From Solirubrobacter sp035555675 (lineage in GTDB: Bacteria > Actinomycetota > Thermoleophilia > Solirubrobacterales > Solirubrobacteraceae), in NCBI GenBank assembly GCA_035555675.1, contig DATMGH010000064.1, positions 1 to 16,855 of the forward strand: a stretch of 16,855 nt of DNA. Direction: 5' to 3'. Within the stretch, counting starts at the first letter, position 1; every line of letters begins with the position of its first letter. Position numbers and translations under genes: made by a program. A model generated the notes under the pieces. It saw only the letters and a program-made list of their open reading frames with translations, did no database searches and was not told the origin of the DNA. Shown here one piece after another: positions 7,465 to 15,173 of the stretch.

Positions 7465-8528
7465 GCCAGCACCCCCACGCGCGTCCACGCGTCCGTCACC
7501 GCGCGCTCCACGTCGCCGCCGAACAGCTCGCGCGCGACGTCGACCGTCGCGGCCGCCGCGTCCGCGAACTGCGCGCTCGGGCCGAGCCGGTCGGTCAGCG
7601 TGACGTACCAGACGCGCCCGACCCGCTCCCACGCGTACCCGCCGAGCGCGGTGGCCGCGAGGTAGAACGCGTGGTTCGGGATGCCGGAGTTAACGTGCAC
7701 GCCGCCGTTGTCGTTGCGCGGGTCGTTGTCGTCGGGCAGGTCAACGTAGCCGTCCATCGTCGCCGGCTGCCGGTCCCCCTCCCACGCCGTCCCCGGCGCC
7801 TTGAGCGAGCGCAGCGCGCGGCCCCAGCGCGGCATCAGCGCGCCCGCGCCGACCAGCCACTTCGCCTCGTCGGAATCGGCCACCGCGCCCGCCGCGTACT
7901 GCTTGACCAGCACGCCGAACACGTCGCTGAAGCTCTCGTTGAGCGCGCCCGGCTGCAGGCTGTACTGCAGCCCCGCCGTGTACTGCGTGACGCCGTGCGT
8001 GAGCTCGTGCGCGATCACGTCCAGCGCGCGCGTGAACGCGCCCTCCACGAACAGCTGGTCGCCGCCGTCGCCGTAGACCATCTGCACGCCGTTCCAGAAC
8101 GCGTTCTCGTAGCGGACGCCGTAGTGCACGGACGACACGAGCTCCATCCCGGCGCCATCGATGCTGTCGCGGCCGTAGACGTCGCGGTAGAACGCGTACG
8201 TGGTCCCGGCGGCGTCGAACGCCTCGTTGACGGCGGCGTCGGCGACCGGCGGGTCGTGCTCGGCGCGTACCAGCCGGCCCGGCAGCTCCAGCCGCCCGCC
8301 GTGCTCGGCGTCGTAGACCGTGCGCCGGCTCTCCTCCAGCTGCGGGACGAGCCGCAGCGCGCCGACGTCCACGTCCAGCGTGCGCATCAGCGCGCCGACG
8401 ACCTGGCGCTGCGCCCGCAGCGCCGCGGACGCGGCGATCGCGCGCAGCGCCGCGGCGCGCTCCGCCGCGTCGCCTTCGTCGATCGCGTACGCGAGCAAGT
8501 CCGGCGGCGCGATGAAGCACACGGCCAC
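7461..8528 (-). CDS. Protealysin-like M4 (thermolysin family) zinc metalloprotease
   Basis: The predicted protein has 355 residues. Active-site residues of the thermolysin family are all present: HELTH (H174, E175, H178), the zinc-ligand Glu198 in GALNESFSD, and catalytic His278 in GGVHVNSGIPNHAFY. There is no signal peptide and no long propeptide. Instead the N-terminus reads MAVCFIAPPDLL, the short CFxxPP-type prosegment of protealysin-like enzymes, in which the Cys and the PP motif sit near the active site before self-cleavage. Such enzymes are made in the cytoplasm, and their export route is unclear. The GTG at 8528 is taken as start; a second GTG two codons later is possible, and neither has an obvious ribosome site. 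The downstream inhibitor gene overlaps it by four bases. The upstream NmrA-like gene ends 10 bases before it. Confidence 0.93.
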   Translation of the reverse strand: MAVCFIAPPDLLAYAIDEGDAAERAAALRAIAASAALRAQRQVVGALMRTLDVDVGALRLVPQLEESRRTVYDAEHGGRLELPGRLVRAEHDPPVADAAVNEAFDAAGTTYAFYRDVYGRDSIDGAGMELVSSVHYGVRYENAFWNGVQMVYGDGGDQLFVEGAFTRALDVIAHELTHGVTQYTAGLQYSLQPGALNESFSDVFGVLVKQYAAGAVADSDEAKWLVGAGALMPRWGRALRSLKAPGTAWEGDRQPATMDGYVDLPDDNDPRNDNGGVHVNSGIPNHAFYLAATALGGYAWERVGRVWYVTLTDRLGPSAQFADAAAATVDVARELFGGDVERAVTDAWTRVGVLA

Positions 8529-8538
8529 GCCGGTGACG

Positions 8539-9384
8539 CTACCGCAGCGCGGCGGCGAGCACCTCCCGCACCGTGCCGGGCGCGCGGCCCGTCAGCCGCT
8601 GCACGGTGTCCGTGACCGCGCTCAGCGCGCCCTCGCGCGTCGCGATCCCGAACGTCGTGTAGACCGCGGCCAGCGCGGGCGGCAGCCCGGCGTGCTCGAC
8701 CAGGCCGGCGACGTAGGCGCCGTCGTCGACCTGCAGCACCTCGACCGGGCGCCCGCCGACCTCGGCGTAGAGCGCGGCCAGGTCGGCGGCGTTGAGCGCC
8801 TCCGGCCCGGTGATGTCGTACGCCTGGTCGACGTGGCCCTCGCCGAGCAGCACCTCGGCCGCCACGCGCGCGCAGTCCTCGCGCGTGACGTAGGACGTGC
8901 GTCCCTCCCCCGCGTTGGTCACCAGCTGCCCGCTGGACAGCGCGGCCTGCGCGCTGCTCGGCTGCAGGTCGGCGTAGATGCTGTTGCGCAGGAACGTCCA
9001 GGCCAGCCCGCTGGCCGCCAGCGCCTCCTCGGTCTCGCGGTGCTCCTCGGCGACCGCGGACGCGTTCACCGGCGTCGGGTTGAGGATCGACGTGTAGGCG
9101 ACGTGCTCGACCCCGGCGCGCGCCGCGGCCGCGATCGCCGCCTTCTGCTGCGGCACCCGCGCGCCGACGACCGGCAGCGAGACCAGCAGCATCCGCGTCC
9201 CGCCCACGAACGCGGCGTCGAGCGAGGAGGGATCGTCGAAGTCCGCGAACCGCACCTCCGCGTCGAGGCCGCTGATGGCCTCCGGCGTGCGGGTGAGCAG
9301 GACGACGTCGGACGTGCGCTCCAGGACGAGCTCGGCCACGCGCCGGCCGAGGTGGCCGGACACGCCGTTGATCAAGAGGCTCAT
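8539..9384 (-). CDS. NmrA/QorB-like NAD(P)-binding oxidoreductase
   Basis: The predicted protein has 281 residues. It opens with a Rossmann motif, NGVSGHLGRR (G7-x-x-G10-x-x-G13). It then shows the pattern of atypical short-chain dehydrogenases close to NAD(P)H:quinone oxidoreductase 2: VEHVAYTSIL, an EEHRETEEALAASGL segment, TFLRNSIYADL and a C-terminal lid. Proteins of this group use NAD(P)H to reduce quinones or act as redox sensors. The classical Tyr-x3-Lys is not evident, as is usual in the NmrA branch. The substrate is not predictable. The start ATG at 9384 lies 12 bases after the second dehydrogenase stop, and no separate promoter space exists, so it may be read through from the sugar cluster or use a promoter inside it. 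Confidence 0.87.
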   Translation of the reverse strand: MSLLINGVSGHLGRRVAELVLERTSDVVLLTRTPEAISGLDAEVRFADFDDPSSLDAAFVGGTRMLLVSLPVVGARVPQQKAAIAAAARAGVEHVAYTSILNPTPVNASAVAEEHRETEEALAASGLAWTFLRNSIYADLQPSSAQAALSSGQLVTNAGEGRTSYVTREDCARVAAEVLLGEGHVDQAYDITGPEALNAADLAALYAEVGGRPVEVLQVDDGAYVAGLVEHAGLPPALAAVYTTFGIATREGALSAVTDTVQRLTGRAPGTVREVLAAALR

Positions 9385-9396
9385 GCACGCATCGTG

Positions 9397-10407
9397 TCAG
9401 GCGCCCACCTCGAGGATGACTTTCAGCGCCGTCCCGCCGGCGTCCGCGACCCGGTACGCCTCGGCCGCGGCCTCGAGCGGGAAGCGATGCGTGATCAGCG
9501 TGTCCACCGCCACCGCGCCGCGCGCGAGCAGGTCGAGCGCCTCGGCGAAGTCCGCGCGCGTGTACATCAGCGTGCCGAGCAGCTCGAGCTCGCGATCCTG
9601 GACCAGGGAGACGTCGACCGGCACCTCGCCGGAGAACACGCCCACGAGCACGATCCGCGCGCCCTTGCGCGCGACCTGGACCGCGTCGCGCACCGTCGGT
9701 GCCACGCCCACGCACTCCAGCACCACGTCCGCCGCGCCCGCCAGGACCGCGCCCAGCGGCGCCTCGCCGGGATCGAGCACCGCGTCCGCGCCCAGCTGGA
9801 GCGCCAGCGCCCGCCGCTCCGCGCTCGGATCGCTCACCACCACGCTCCCGGCGCCGAGCGCCCGCGCGACCTGCAGGCACAGCAGCCCGATCGTCCCGGC
9901 GCCGAGGATCACCACGTCCTCGCCGGCGGCGATCCGGCCGACGTGCGCGGCGTGCACCGCGACGGCCAGCGGCTCGGCCAGCACGGCCGCCTCGTCCGCC
10001 AAGCCGTCCGGCACCGGCACGACCTTGGCCGCCGGCACCGCCAGATAGTCCGCCATCCCGCCGGGCGCCTGGCACCCGATCACCAGCAGCCGGTCGCAGA
10101 CGTTGTAGCGCCCGGAGCGGCAGTTGCGGCACTCGCCGCAGACCAGCGACGGCTCCACGACGACGCGGTCGCCGACGGCGATCCCGTGCACGGCGGAGCC
10201 GACCGCCGACACCGTCGCGACCAGCTCGTGCCCCGGCCGGACCGGCAGGCGGATGAACGGATGCCGCCCGTGGTAAGCGTGCACGTCGGACCCGCAGATC
10301 CCGGCCAGCCCGATCCGCAGCAGCACGCCGTCCGCCGGCACCTCCGGCACCGCCGCGTCGCCCAGCACCCGCACCTCGCCCGGCGCGGCCAGCTCGACCT
10401 GGCGCAT
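9397..10407 (-). CDS. Zinc-dependent medium-chain dehydrogenase (sorbitol/threonine dehydrogenase type)
   Basis: The predicted protein has 336 residues. The catalytic zinc site is C38 (GICGSD), H60-E61 (GHE) and E145 (LAEP). The structural zinc site is C90, C93, C96 and C104 (CGECRNCRSGRYNVC). The NAD(P) site is GAGTIG at 169-174. The acidic residue at the end of the next strand (VVSDPS) suggests NAD+ rather than NADP+. It should oxidise a secondary alcohol of a polyol, sugar or sugar acid. It starts at ATG 10407, sharing one base with the stop of the first dehydrogenase (TGATG), so the two are coupled. The pair probably acts on successive intermediates or on different substrates of one pathway. 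It is the last gene of the cluster that has an obvious catabolic role. Confidence 0.92.
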   Translation of the reverse strand: MRQVELAAPGEVRVLGDAAVPEVPADGVLLRIGLAGICGSDVHAYHGRHPFIRLPVRPGHELVATVSAVGSAVHGIAVGDRVVVEPSLVCGECRNCRSGRYNVCDRLLVIGCQAPGGMADYLAVPAAKVVPVPDGLADEAAVLAEPLAVAVHAAHVGRIAAGEDVVILGAGTIGLLCLQVARALGAGSVVVSDPSAERRALALQLGADAVLDPGEAPLGAVLAGAADVVLECVGVAPTVRDAVQVARKGARIVLVGVFSGEVPVDVSLVQDRELELLGTLMYTRADFAEALDLLARGAVAVDTLITHRFPLEAAAEAYRVADAGGTALKVILEVGA

Positions 10408-11423
10408 CACGGCAGCACCACGCTCTTGATCGTGGCCCGGTCCGACAGCCCCGCCAGCGCGGTGGCGAAGTCGTCCAGCGCGCACCGCTGCGTGATCAGG
10501 CGGTCGACGCGCACCGCGCCGCTCTCCAGGTACGCGAGCGCGCGGTCGAAGCAGTGCGTCTGGGCGAAGGAGCCCTTGACCGTGATCTCGCGGCGGAAGA
10601 TCTCGTACGGCGACAGCGCAGCCGTGGCGCTCTCCGGATAGACGCCGTAGACGATCAGCTGCCCGCCGGTGCGGACCAGCGACAGCGCCGGTGCCAGCAG
10701 CGGCGCCGCCCCGGTCGCCTCGACGACCACGTCGAACCCGTACGGGTTCGCGTGCCCCAGCGCCGCGAACGCGGCGGCCGGGTCCGCGCGATCGATCGCC
10801 ACCGTCTCGTCCGCCGCCAGCTCGCCGGCGAGCTCGAGCTTGGCCCCCGCCGGCGCCGCCACGACCAGCCGGGCGGCGCCGTTGCGCTTGAGCAGCTGCG
10901 CGAGCACGAGCCCCGTCGGCCCGGCCCCCAGCAGCAGCACGTCGCAGCCCGGCGTGAGCGCGATCCGGTCCATGCCGTGCACGGCGCACGCCGTGGGTTC
11001 GACCATGATCGCCTCGTCCCAGGAGAGCCCGCGGATCGGGAACACCTTCGCCGCCGGCACCAGCACGTACTCGGCCAGCCCGCCCGCCGTGTTGCATCCG
11101 TGCGAGACGAAGTTCTCGCAGTACAGCGGCAGGTCGCGCCGGCAGTAGAAGCAGTGCCCGCACAGCTCCGTGTTGTCGACCACCACGCGCGTACCGGCCG
11201 GCAGCCCGGTCACGTCCGGTCCGACCGCCGCGACCTCGCCCGCGATCTCGTGCCCCGGGATCAGCGGATAGGCGGCCAGGAACTCGCCCTCGTGCAGGTG
11301 CAGATCGGTCCCGCAGATCCCGCAGGCGCGCACGCGCACGAGCGCCTGCCCGGGACCGGGCTCCGGGGTCGGGACCTCGCGCACCGAGAACTCCTTCGGC
11401 GCGTCATAAACCAGTGCTCGCAT
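10407..11423 (-). CDS. Zinc-dependent alcohol dehydrogenase, D-arabinitol dehydrogenase-like
   Basis: The predicted protein has 338 residues. The catalytic zinc site is C37 (GICGTD), H58-E59 (GHE) and E142 (VEPTACAVHG). The structural zinc site is C88, C91, C94 and C102 (CGHCFYCRRDLPLYC). The Rossmann motif is GAGPTG at 166-171, followed by VVAAPAGAK without an acidic residue at the strand end, which makes NADP+ use possible. The DNTELCGHCFYC region resembles arabinitol and related polyol dehydrogenases, which interconvert a sugar alcohol and a ketose. This fits an isomerase in the same cluster that also acts at ketose level. The ATG at 11423 follows the ABC ATPase stop by six bases and has GAGGA close upstream. 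The exact polyol is not decided by sequence. Confidence 0.9.
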   Translation of the reverse strand: MRALVYDAPKEFSVREVPTPEPGPGQALVRVRACGICGTDLHLHEGEFLAAYPLIPGHEIAGEVAAVGPDVTGLPAGTRVVVDNTELCGHCFYCRRDLPLYCENFVSHGCNTAGGLAEYVLVPAAKVFPIRGLSWDEAIMVEPTACAVHGMDRIALTPGCDVLLLGAGPTGLVLAQLLKRNGAARLVVAAPAGAKLELAGELAADETVAIDRADPAAAFAALGHANPYGFDVVVEATGAAPLLAPALSLVRTGGQLIVYGVYPESATAALSPYEIFRREITVKGSFAQTHCFDRALAYLESGAVRVDRLITQRCALDDFATALAGLSDRATIKSVVLP

Positions 11424-11429
11424 GCGTCC

Positions 11430-12638
11430 TCAGCGGTCGGTGGGTTGGAGCACCCGCGCCTGCTGCTCCGGGATCGCGACGCCGGTCTCGACGTCGAAGA
11501 AGTGCAGCCGCCGGGTGTCGACCGCGAGCTCGATCCGCTCGCCCTCGCGCGCGCGGCTGGCGCGGTCCACGCGCGCGACGAACGTCATGCGCCGGCGCTC
11601 GTCCGACGTCGTCTCGAGCGCTTCGCGCACGGCGTCCGAGCTGACCGCCGCGGCCGGCAGGTCCAGGTGCAGGAAGACGTCCGAGCCCAGGTTCTCCCGG
11701 ATGTCGACGGTGGCGGTCAGCCGCCCGCCGTCGGGCCCGTGCGCGACCGCCGCGTCCTCGACGTCCTCCGGGCGGATGCCGACGGCCAGCTCGCGGCCGA
11801 CGTAGCCCGCCAGCGCGGGCCGGGCCGCGACCTGCGCGGCGTCGAGCGTCAGCTCGAGCTCGCCGAGCTGGACGGCGAACTGCCCACCCCGGCGCTCGAC
11901 GGTGCCCTTGAGCAGGTTCATCGCCGGCGAGCCGATGAAGCCCGCCACGAACAGGTTCACGGGACGGTCGTAGATGACCTCGGGCGAGGCGACCTGCTGC
12001 AGCACGCCGCCGCGCATCACGCACACGCGGTCGCCGAGCGTCATCGCCTCGCTCTGGTCGTGGGTGACGTAGACGGTGGTGACCGCGAGATCGCGCTGCA
12101 CGCGGGCGATCTCCGCGCGCATCTGCACGCGCAGCTTCGCGTCGAGGTTCGACAGCGGCTCGTCCATCAGGAACGCCTGCGGCTCGCGCACGATCGCGCG
12201 GCCCATCGCGACCCGCTGGCGCTGCCCGCCCGACAGCGCCCGCGGCTTGCGCTCGAGCTGCTCGACGAGGTCCAGGATGCGCGCCGCGTGGTCGACCCGC
12301 TCGGTCACGACCGGCTTGGCGACGCGGCGCAGCCGCAGCCCGAACGCCATGTTCTCGCGGACCGACATGTGCGGGTACAGCGCGTAGTTCTGGAACACCA
12401 TCGCGATGTCGCGGTCCTTGGCGGGCAGATCGTTGACGACCTCCCCGCCGATCCGCAGCTCGCCGTCGGTGATCTCCTCCAGCCCGGCGATCATCCGCAG
12501 CGCCGTCGTCTTGCCGCACCCGGACGGGCCGACGAACACCATGAACTCGCCATCGCCGATCGTCAGGTCGAGCGAGCGCACCGCGTGGGTGCCGTCGCCG
12601 TAGACCTTGTCGATCTTCTCGAGCGTGATCTCGGCCAT
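11430..12638 (-). CDS. Carbohydrate ABC transporter ATP-binding protein (UgpC/MsmK/MalK type)
   Basis: The predicted protein has 402 residues. The nucleotide-binding domain (1-235) has Walker A GPSGCGKTT (37-45), Q-loop VFQNYALYPHM (Q83), signature LSGGQ (135-139), Walker B AFLMDE (155-160), D-loop and switch His193. The tail (about 240-402) contains the TOBE/OB-fold regulatory region typical of ATPases that energise sugar importers of the MalFGK class (MGIRPED-like motif AVGIRPEDVE). A few residues inserted near SDAVREALETTSDERRR are family variation. It works with the two permeases at the right end of the window. It is separated from them by four enzyme genes, an arrangement seen in catabolic sugar clusters. 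The ATG at 12638 follows the M24 stop by three bases with no ribosome site, so coupling is likely. Confidence 0.96.
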   Translation of the reverse strand: MAEITLEKIDKVYGDGTHAVRSLDLTIGDGEFMVFVGPSGCGKTTALRMIAGLEEITDGELRIGGEVVNDLPAKDRDIAMVFQNYALYPHMSVRENMAFGLRLRRVAKPVVTERVDHAARILDLVEQLERKPRALSGGQRQRVAMGRAIVREPQAFLMDEPLSNLDAKLRVQMRAEIARVQRDLAVTTVYVTHDQSEAMTLGDRVCVMRGGVLQQVASPEVIYDRPVNLFVAGFIGSPAMNLLKGTVERRGGQFAVQLGELELTLDAAQVAARPALAGYVGRELAVGIRPEDVEDAAVAHGPDGGRLTATVDIRENLGSDVFLHLDLPAAAVSSDAVREALETTSDERRRMTFVARVDRASRAREGERIELAVDTRRLHFFDVETGVAIPEQQARVLQPTDR

Positions 12639-12641
12639 GGC

Positions 12642-13814
12642 TCAGGCGAGCAGGTTCATCGGCAGCTCGGTCAGCCGCTCGGTCACGCCGTCGTGGCTGA
12701 TCAGGAACGGGTCCTCGTGGCGGGCGCCGTGGAACACCGGGTGCCCGAACAGGCCGACGTCGATCATCATCGCGATGCCGGCCGGGAGGTCGTAGTCGCT
12801 GCGGCTGGTGGCGGTCTTCCACTCCAGGCACTCCGACAGCCCGATGCCGTGGCCGACGCCGTAGGCGTGGTAGCGCTCCAGCCCGACCGTGCCCAGGTAC
12901 TCGCGCGCGGCCCGGTCGACCGCCGCGGCCGGCTCGCCGTGACGCAGCGCCGCCGCCGCCAGCTCGTAGGCGTGGATGCCCTGCTCGAGGAACTCGACCT
13001 GCGCGGGCGAGGCCGTGCCGGCCACGACCGTCCGCCCGAGCGCGGACGTGTAGCCCTCGTAGCGCGGGGCGACGCCGAGCATCACGAGCTCGCCGTCGCG
13101 CACGACGCGGTTGGTCGCGCGCCCGATGACGGTGTCGATGCGCTCGCCGGCGCACACGATCGTGTCGAACCCGAGCCGGTAGGCGCCGAGCTGCTTGGCC
13201 ACGCGCTCGCCTTCGGCGGCGATCTCCAGCTCGCGCACCCCGGGCGCGACCGCGGCCGCCATCGCGCGCATCGCCTCGGTGGCGATCGCGCTGGCGATCC
13301 GGAACATCTCCAGCTCGACCGGGCTCTTGTGGTAGCGGGCCGCGAGCAGGATCTCGCTCGCGTCCACCAGCGCGGGACCGAACGTCGCCAGCTCGACCAT
13401 CTCGCTCGAGAGCACGTTGCCCTGCGACAGCAGCCCGATCGCGGACGGCAGCTCACCGAGCGCGTCCTCGAGGATCTCGCGCAGCGACCAGAAGCGGGTG
13501 TCGCCGTAGTCCTGGAACGGGATCTCGAACGCGTTCAGGTTGCGCCAGTCGCCGTAGCGGCCGGCGTCGGCGAACGCCTCGGCGCCCTCGGCGCCGCCGA
13601 GCGCGATCACCCCGTCCGGGAGCACGAGCACCGCGGCGTTCTCGAGGTGCGGGTCGTAGCCGGTGAGGTACTGGACGTCGCCGGGGACGTGCGGGGTGGC
13701 GTAGGCGAGCCCGACGGTCAGCCCGCGTTCGCGCAGCGCGTCGCGGACGGCCGCGACGCGGCGGACGAACTCGTCCTCGCCGATGGTCTCGAGCATGGGC
13801 GTGATGGCGCTCAC
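12642..13814 (-). CDS. M24 (pita-bread fold) peptidase-like protein with missing metal ligands, creatinase-like hydrolase
   Basis: The predicted protein has 390 residues. An N-terminal creatinase-type domain (about 1-160) and a C-terminal pita-bread domain (about 165-390) give the layout of Xaa-Pro aminopeptidases and creatinase. The region ELVMLGVAPRYEGYTSALGRT (242-262) aligns with the peptidase motif that supplies two metal-binding aspartates; here they are Gly247 and Ala258. The ligand His is kept (GHGIG, H322), the next Glu is Asp352 (MMIDVG) and the last Glu is kept (E367). The usual upstream catalytic His appears to be Ile230. A dinuclear metal centre is therefore unlikely, so this is not expected to be a functional aminopeptidase. 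A metal-free hydrolase, as in creatinase, or a binding role is more plausible. The GTG start overlaps the isomerase stop by four bases. Confidence 0.8.
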   Translation of the reverse strand: MSAITPMLETIGEDEFVRRVAAVRDALRERGLTVGLAYATPHVPGDVQYLTGYDPHLENAAVLVLPDGVIALGGAEGAEAFADAGRYGDWRNLNAFEIPFQDYGDTRFWSLREILEDALGELPSAIGLLSQGNVLSSEMVELATFGPALVDASEILLAARYHKSPVELEMFRIASAIATEAMRAMAAAVAPGVRELEIAAEGERVAKQLGAYRLGFDTIVCAGERIDTVIGRATNRVVRDGELVMLGVAPRYEGYTSALGRTVVAGTASPAQVEFLEQGIHAYELAAAALRHGEPAAAVDRAAREYLGTVGLERYHAYGVGHGIGLSECLEWKTATSRSDYDLPAGIAMMIDVGLFGHPVFHGARHEDPFLISHDGVTERLTELPMNLLA

Positions 13815-14389
13815 GACTGCCTCTCAGTGGGATGGCGCACGATGCGCGGGTCGGTGAACTCGTCCAGGTCGTCCCGGCTCTCGGAGGAGAACTCGGTCAC
13901 GACGGCGCCGTCCTGCTCGGCGCAGAACCAGTGCCACGTGTTCGGGGGGATCGTGAAGTGGTCGCCCGGCTCGAGCGTGACCTCGTGCCAGACCGTGTAC
14001 CAGGCCTCGCTGTCGGCGGGGGGACGCGCCGCGGGCTCGGCGACCGGCTCGCCCTCGACGTAGAGGTGCACGCGGCCGCTGCGGCAGCGGAACGTCTCCT
14101 GCTTGCCCGGCCCGCCGCCGAACGGCGGATGCCGGTGCTGCGGGCACGTCTGGCCGGGCAGGAGCACGAGCTCCTTGGCGCAATAGCGCGGCGTGTTCAC
14201 GTACGTGAACAGGACGAGCCCCTGCCGTTGGATGTCTTCGAGGCCGAAGTCCGCGACTTCGATCGCCTCCTGCTCGGCCGGCGACAGGACCACGCCGGCG
14301 TCCGCGAGCGCGCGTGCGCAGCTGCGGCGGACGGCCTCGTAGCGGTCCGCGGTGCCGCGGTCCTCGTCGCTCGTACTGCTGGTCGTCAA
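13811..14389 (-). CDS. D-lyxose ketol-isomerase family protein (cupin sugar isomerase)
   Basis: The predicted protein has 192 residues. The sequence follows the D-lyxose isomerase family closely: VADFGLEDI, YVNTPRYCAKELVLLPGQTCPQHRHPP, GKQETFRCRSGRVHLYVEGE, PPNTWHWF and TEFSSESRDDLDEFTDPRI. The metal site of the cupin barrel is H85, H87, E98 and H153. Characterised members interconvert D-lyxose with D-xylulose and D-mannose with D-fructose. This suggests that the cluster handles a pentose or hexose at ketose level. Start: no Met codon occurs in the frame; TTG at 14389 is chosen because AGGAG lies six bases upstream, immediately after the amidohydrolase stop. The gene is 13 bases after that stop and overlaps the M24 gene by four. 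Related enzymes can act on other aldoses, so the natural substrate is open. Confidence 0.93.
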   Translation of the reverse strand: MTTSSTSDEDRGTADRYEAVRRSCARALADAGVVLSPAEQEAIEVADFGLEDIQRQGLVLFTYVNTPRYCAKELVLLPGQTCPQHRHPPFGGGPGKQETFRCRSGRVHLYVEGEPVAEPAARPPADSEAWYTVWHEVTLEPGDHFTIPPNTWHWFCAEQDGAVVTEFSSESRDDLDEFTDPRIVRHPTERQS

Positions 14390-14395
14390 CTGCTT

Positions 14396-14400
14396 CTCCT
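14396..14400 (-). promoter_or_regulatory. Ribosome binding site setting a TTG start
   Basis: AGGAG on the minus strand sits six bases before TTG 14389, in the 13-base gap after the amidohydrolase stop. The isomerase frame has no ATG anywhere near its N-terminus, so this site decides the unusual TTG start. Confidence 0.7.
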
Positions 14401-14402
14401 CA

Positions 14403-15173
14403 CTACTGCGTGTTCGATTCGATGCCGAGCAGCCGGCGCATGTTCCCGCTGAGGACGAGCTGCTCGGACGCCTCGGGCAGCCCGAGGTCGCGGATCTTCT
14501 GGATCTGGAAGCGGACGTTCGAGTGCCCGCCGAACGGCATGTCGGACCCGTAGACCACGCGGTCCGCGCCCAGCCGGTCGACCGCGATCTGGATCGCCAG
14601 CGACGGCGTGCCGCAGGTCTCCAGCAGGATGTTCGGGTAGCGCGCCGCCGCGTGGAGCGCCTCCTTCCAGAGGTCGGAGAGCCCCATGTGGGCGAGGATC
14701 AGCGTCGCGCGCGGCGCGACCCGGGCCATCTCGGCGATCTGCAGCGGCGTCGACGTCGGCGGCGTGCCGGAGTGGATGATGAACGGCACCTCCAGGCGGT
14801 CGCCCTGGCGTGCCACGTCGAGCGCCGCCGGCGAGTTGGCCGGGAAGCTCGTCCACCACGGGTGCAGCTTGAAGCCGCGGCAGCCGAGGTCCTTGACCGC
14901 GCGCTCCATCTCCTCCAGCGCGGCGTCGCCGTCGCGCGGGTTCACGGACGCGAACGGGATGAAGCGGCCCGGGAAGCGCGCGGCGGTCTCCGCGATCTCT
15001 TCGTTGGTCGCGCGGTAGTCGCCCGCGTTGAGGCCGCCGAGCAGGCCCTTGACGGTGAACAGCACGGCGGTCTCGACGCCGGCGCCGTCCATCGTGGCGA
15101 TCATCTGCTCGGCCGTCATGCCCTCGAGGTACTCGAAGCGGTCGAACAGGTGGGTGTGCGCGTCGAGGATCAT
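14403..15173 (-). CDS. Amidohydrolase_2 family metal-dependent hydrolase (second of a tandem pair)
   Basis: The predicted protein has 256 residues and a TIM-barrel amidohydrolase of the PF04909 type. Metal and catalytic residues are visible: HxH in DAHTHLFD (H6, H8), KLHP (H104), HSGTP (H134), AHMG (H162) and the catalytic Asp in YGSDMPFGG (D211). Members hydrolyse lactones or decarboxylate small acids (for example sugar lactones, 2-pyrone-4,6-dicarboxylate, aminocarboxymuconate). With two dehydrogenases in the cluster, hydrolysis of a lactone is a reasonable guess but no more. Its ATG overlaps the stop of the first amidohydrolase (ATGA). The two proteins are collinear and clearly paralogous, but they differ in the segment after the fourth His motif and in the N-terminal loop. 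Confidence 0.88.
   Translation of the reverse strand: MILDAHTHLFDRFEYLEGMTAEQMIATMDGAGVETAVLFTVKGLLGGLNAGDYRATNEEIAETAARFPGRFIPFASVNPRDGDAALEEMERAVKDLGCRGFKLHPWWTSFPANSPAALDVARQGDRLEVPFIIHSGTPPTSTPLQIAEMARVAPRATLILAHMGLSDLWKEALHAAARYPNILLETCGTPSLAIQIAVDRLGADRVVYGSDMPFGGHSNVRFQIQKIRDLGLPEASEQLVLSGNMRRLLGIESNTQ

Noticed and set aside
10554..14063. An open plus-strand frame of 1169 codons opposite the dehydrogenase, ATPase and M24 genes.
   Set aside because: Its translation is Arg/Asp/His/Val-rich without domains or hydrophobic core, as expected from the opposite frame of GC-rich coding DNA. The minus-strand genes carry clear family motifs over the same bases.
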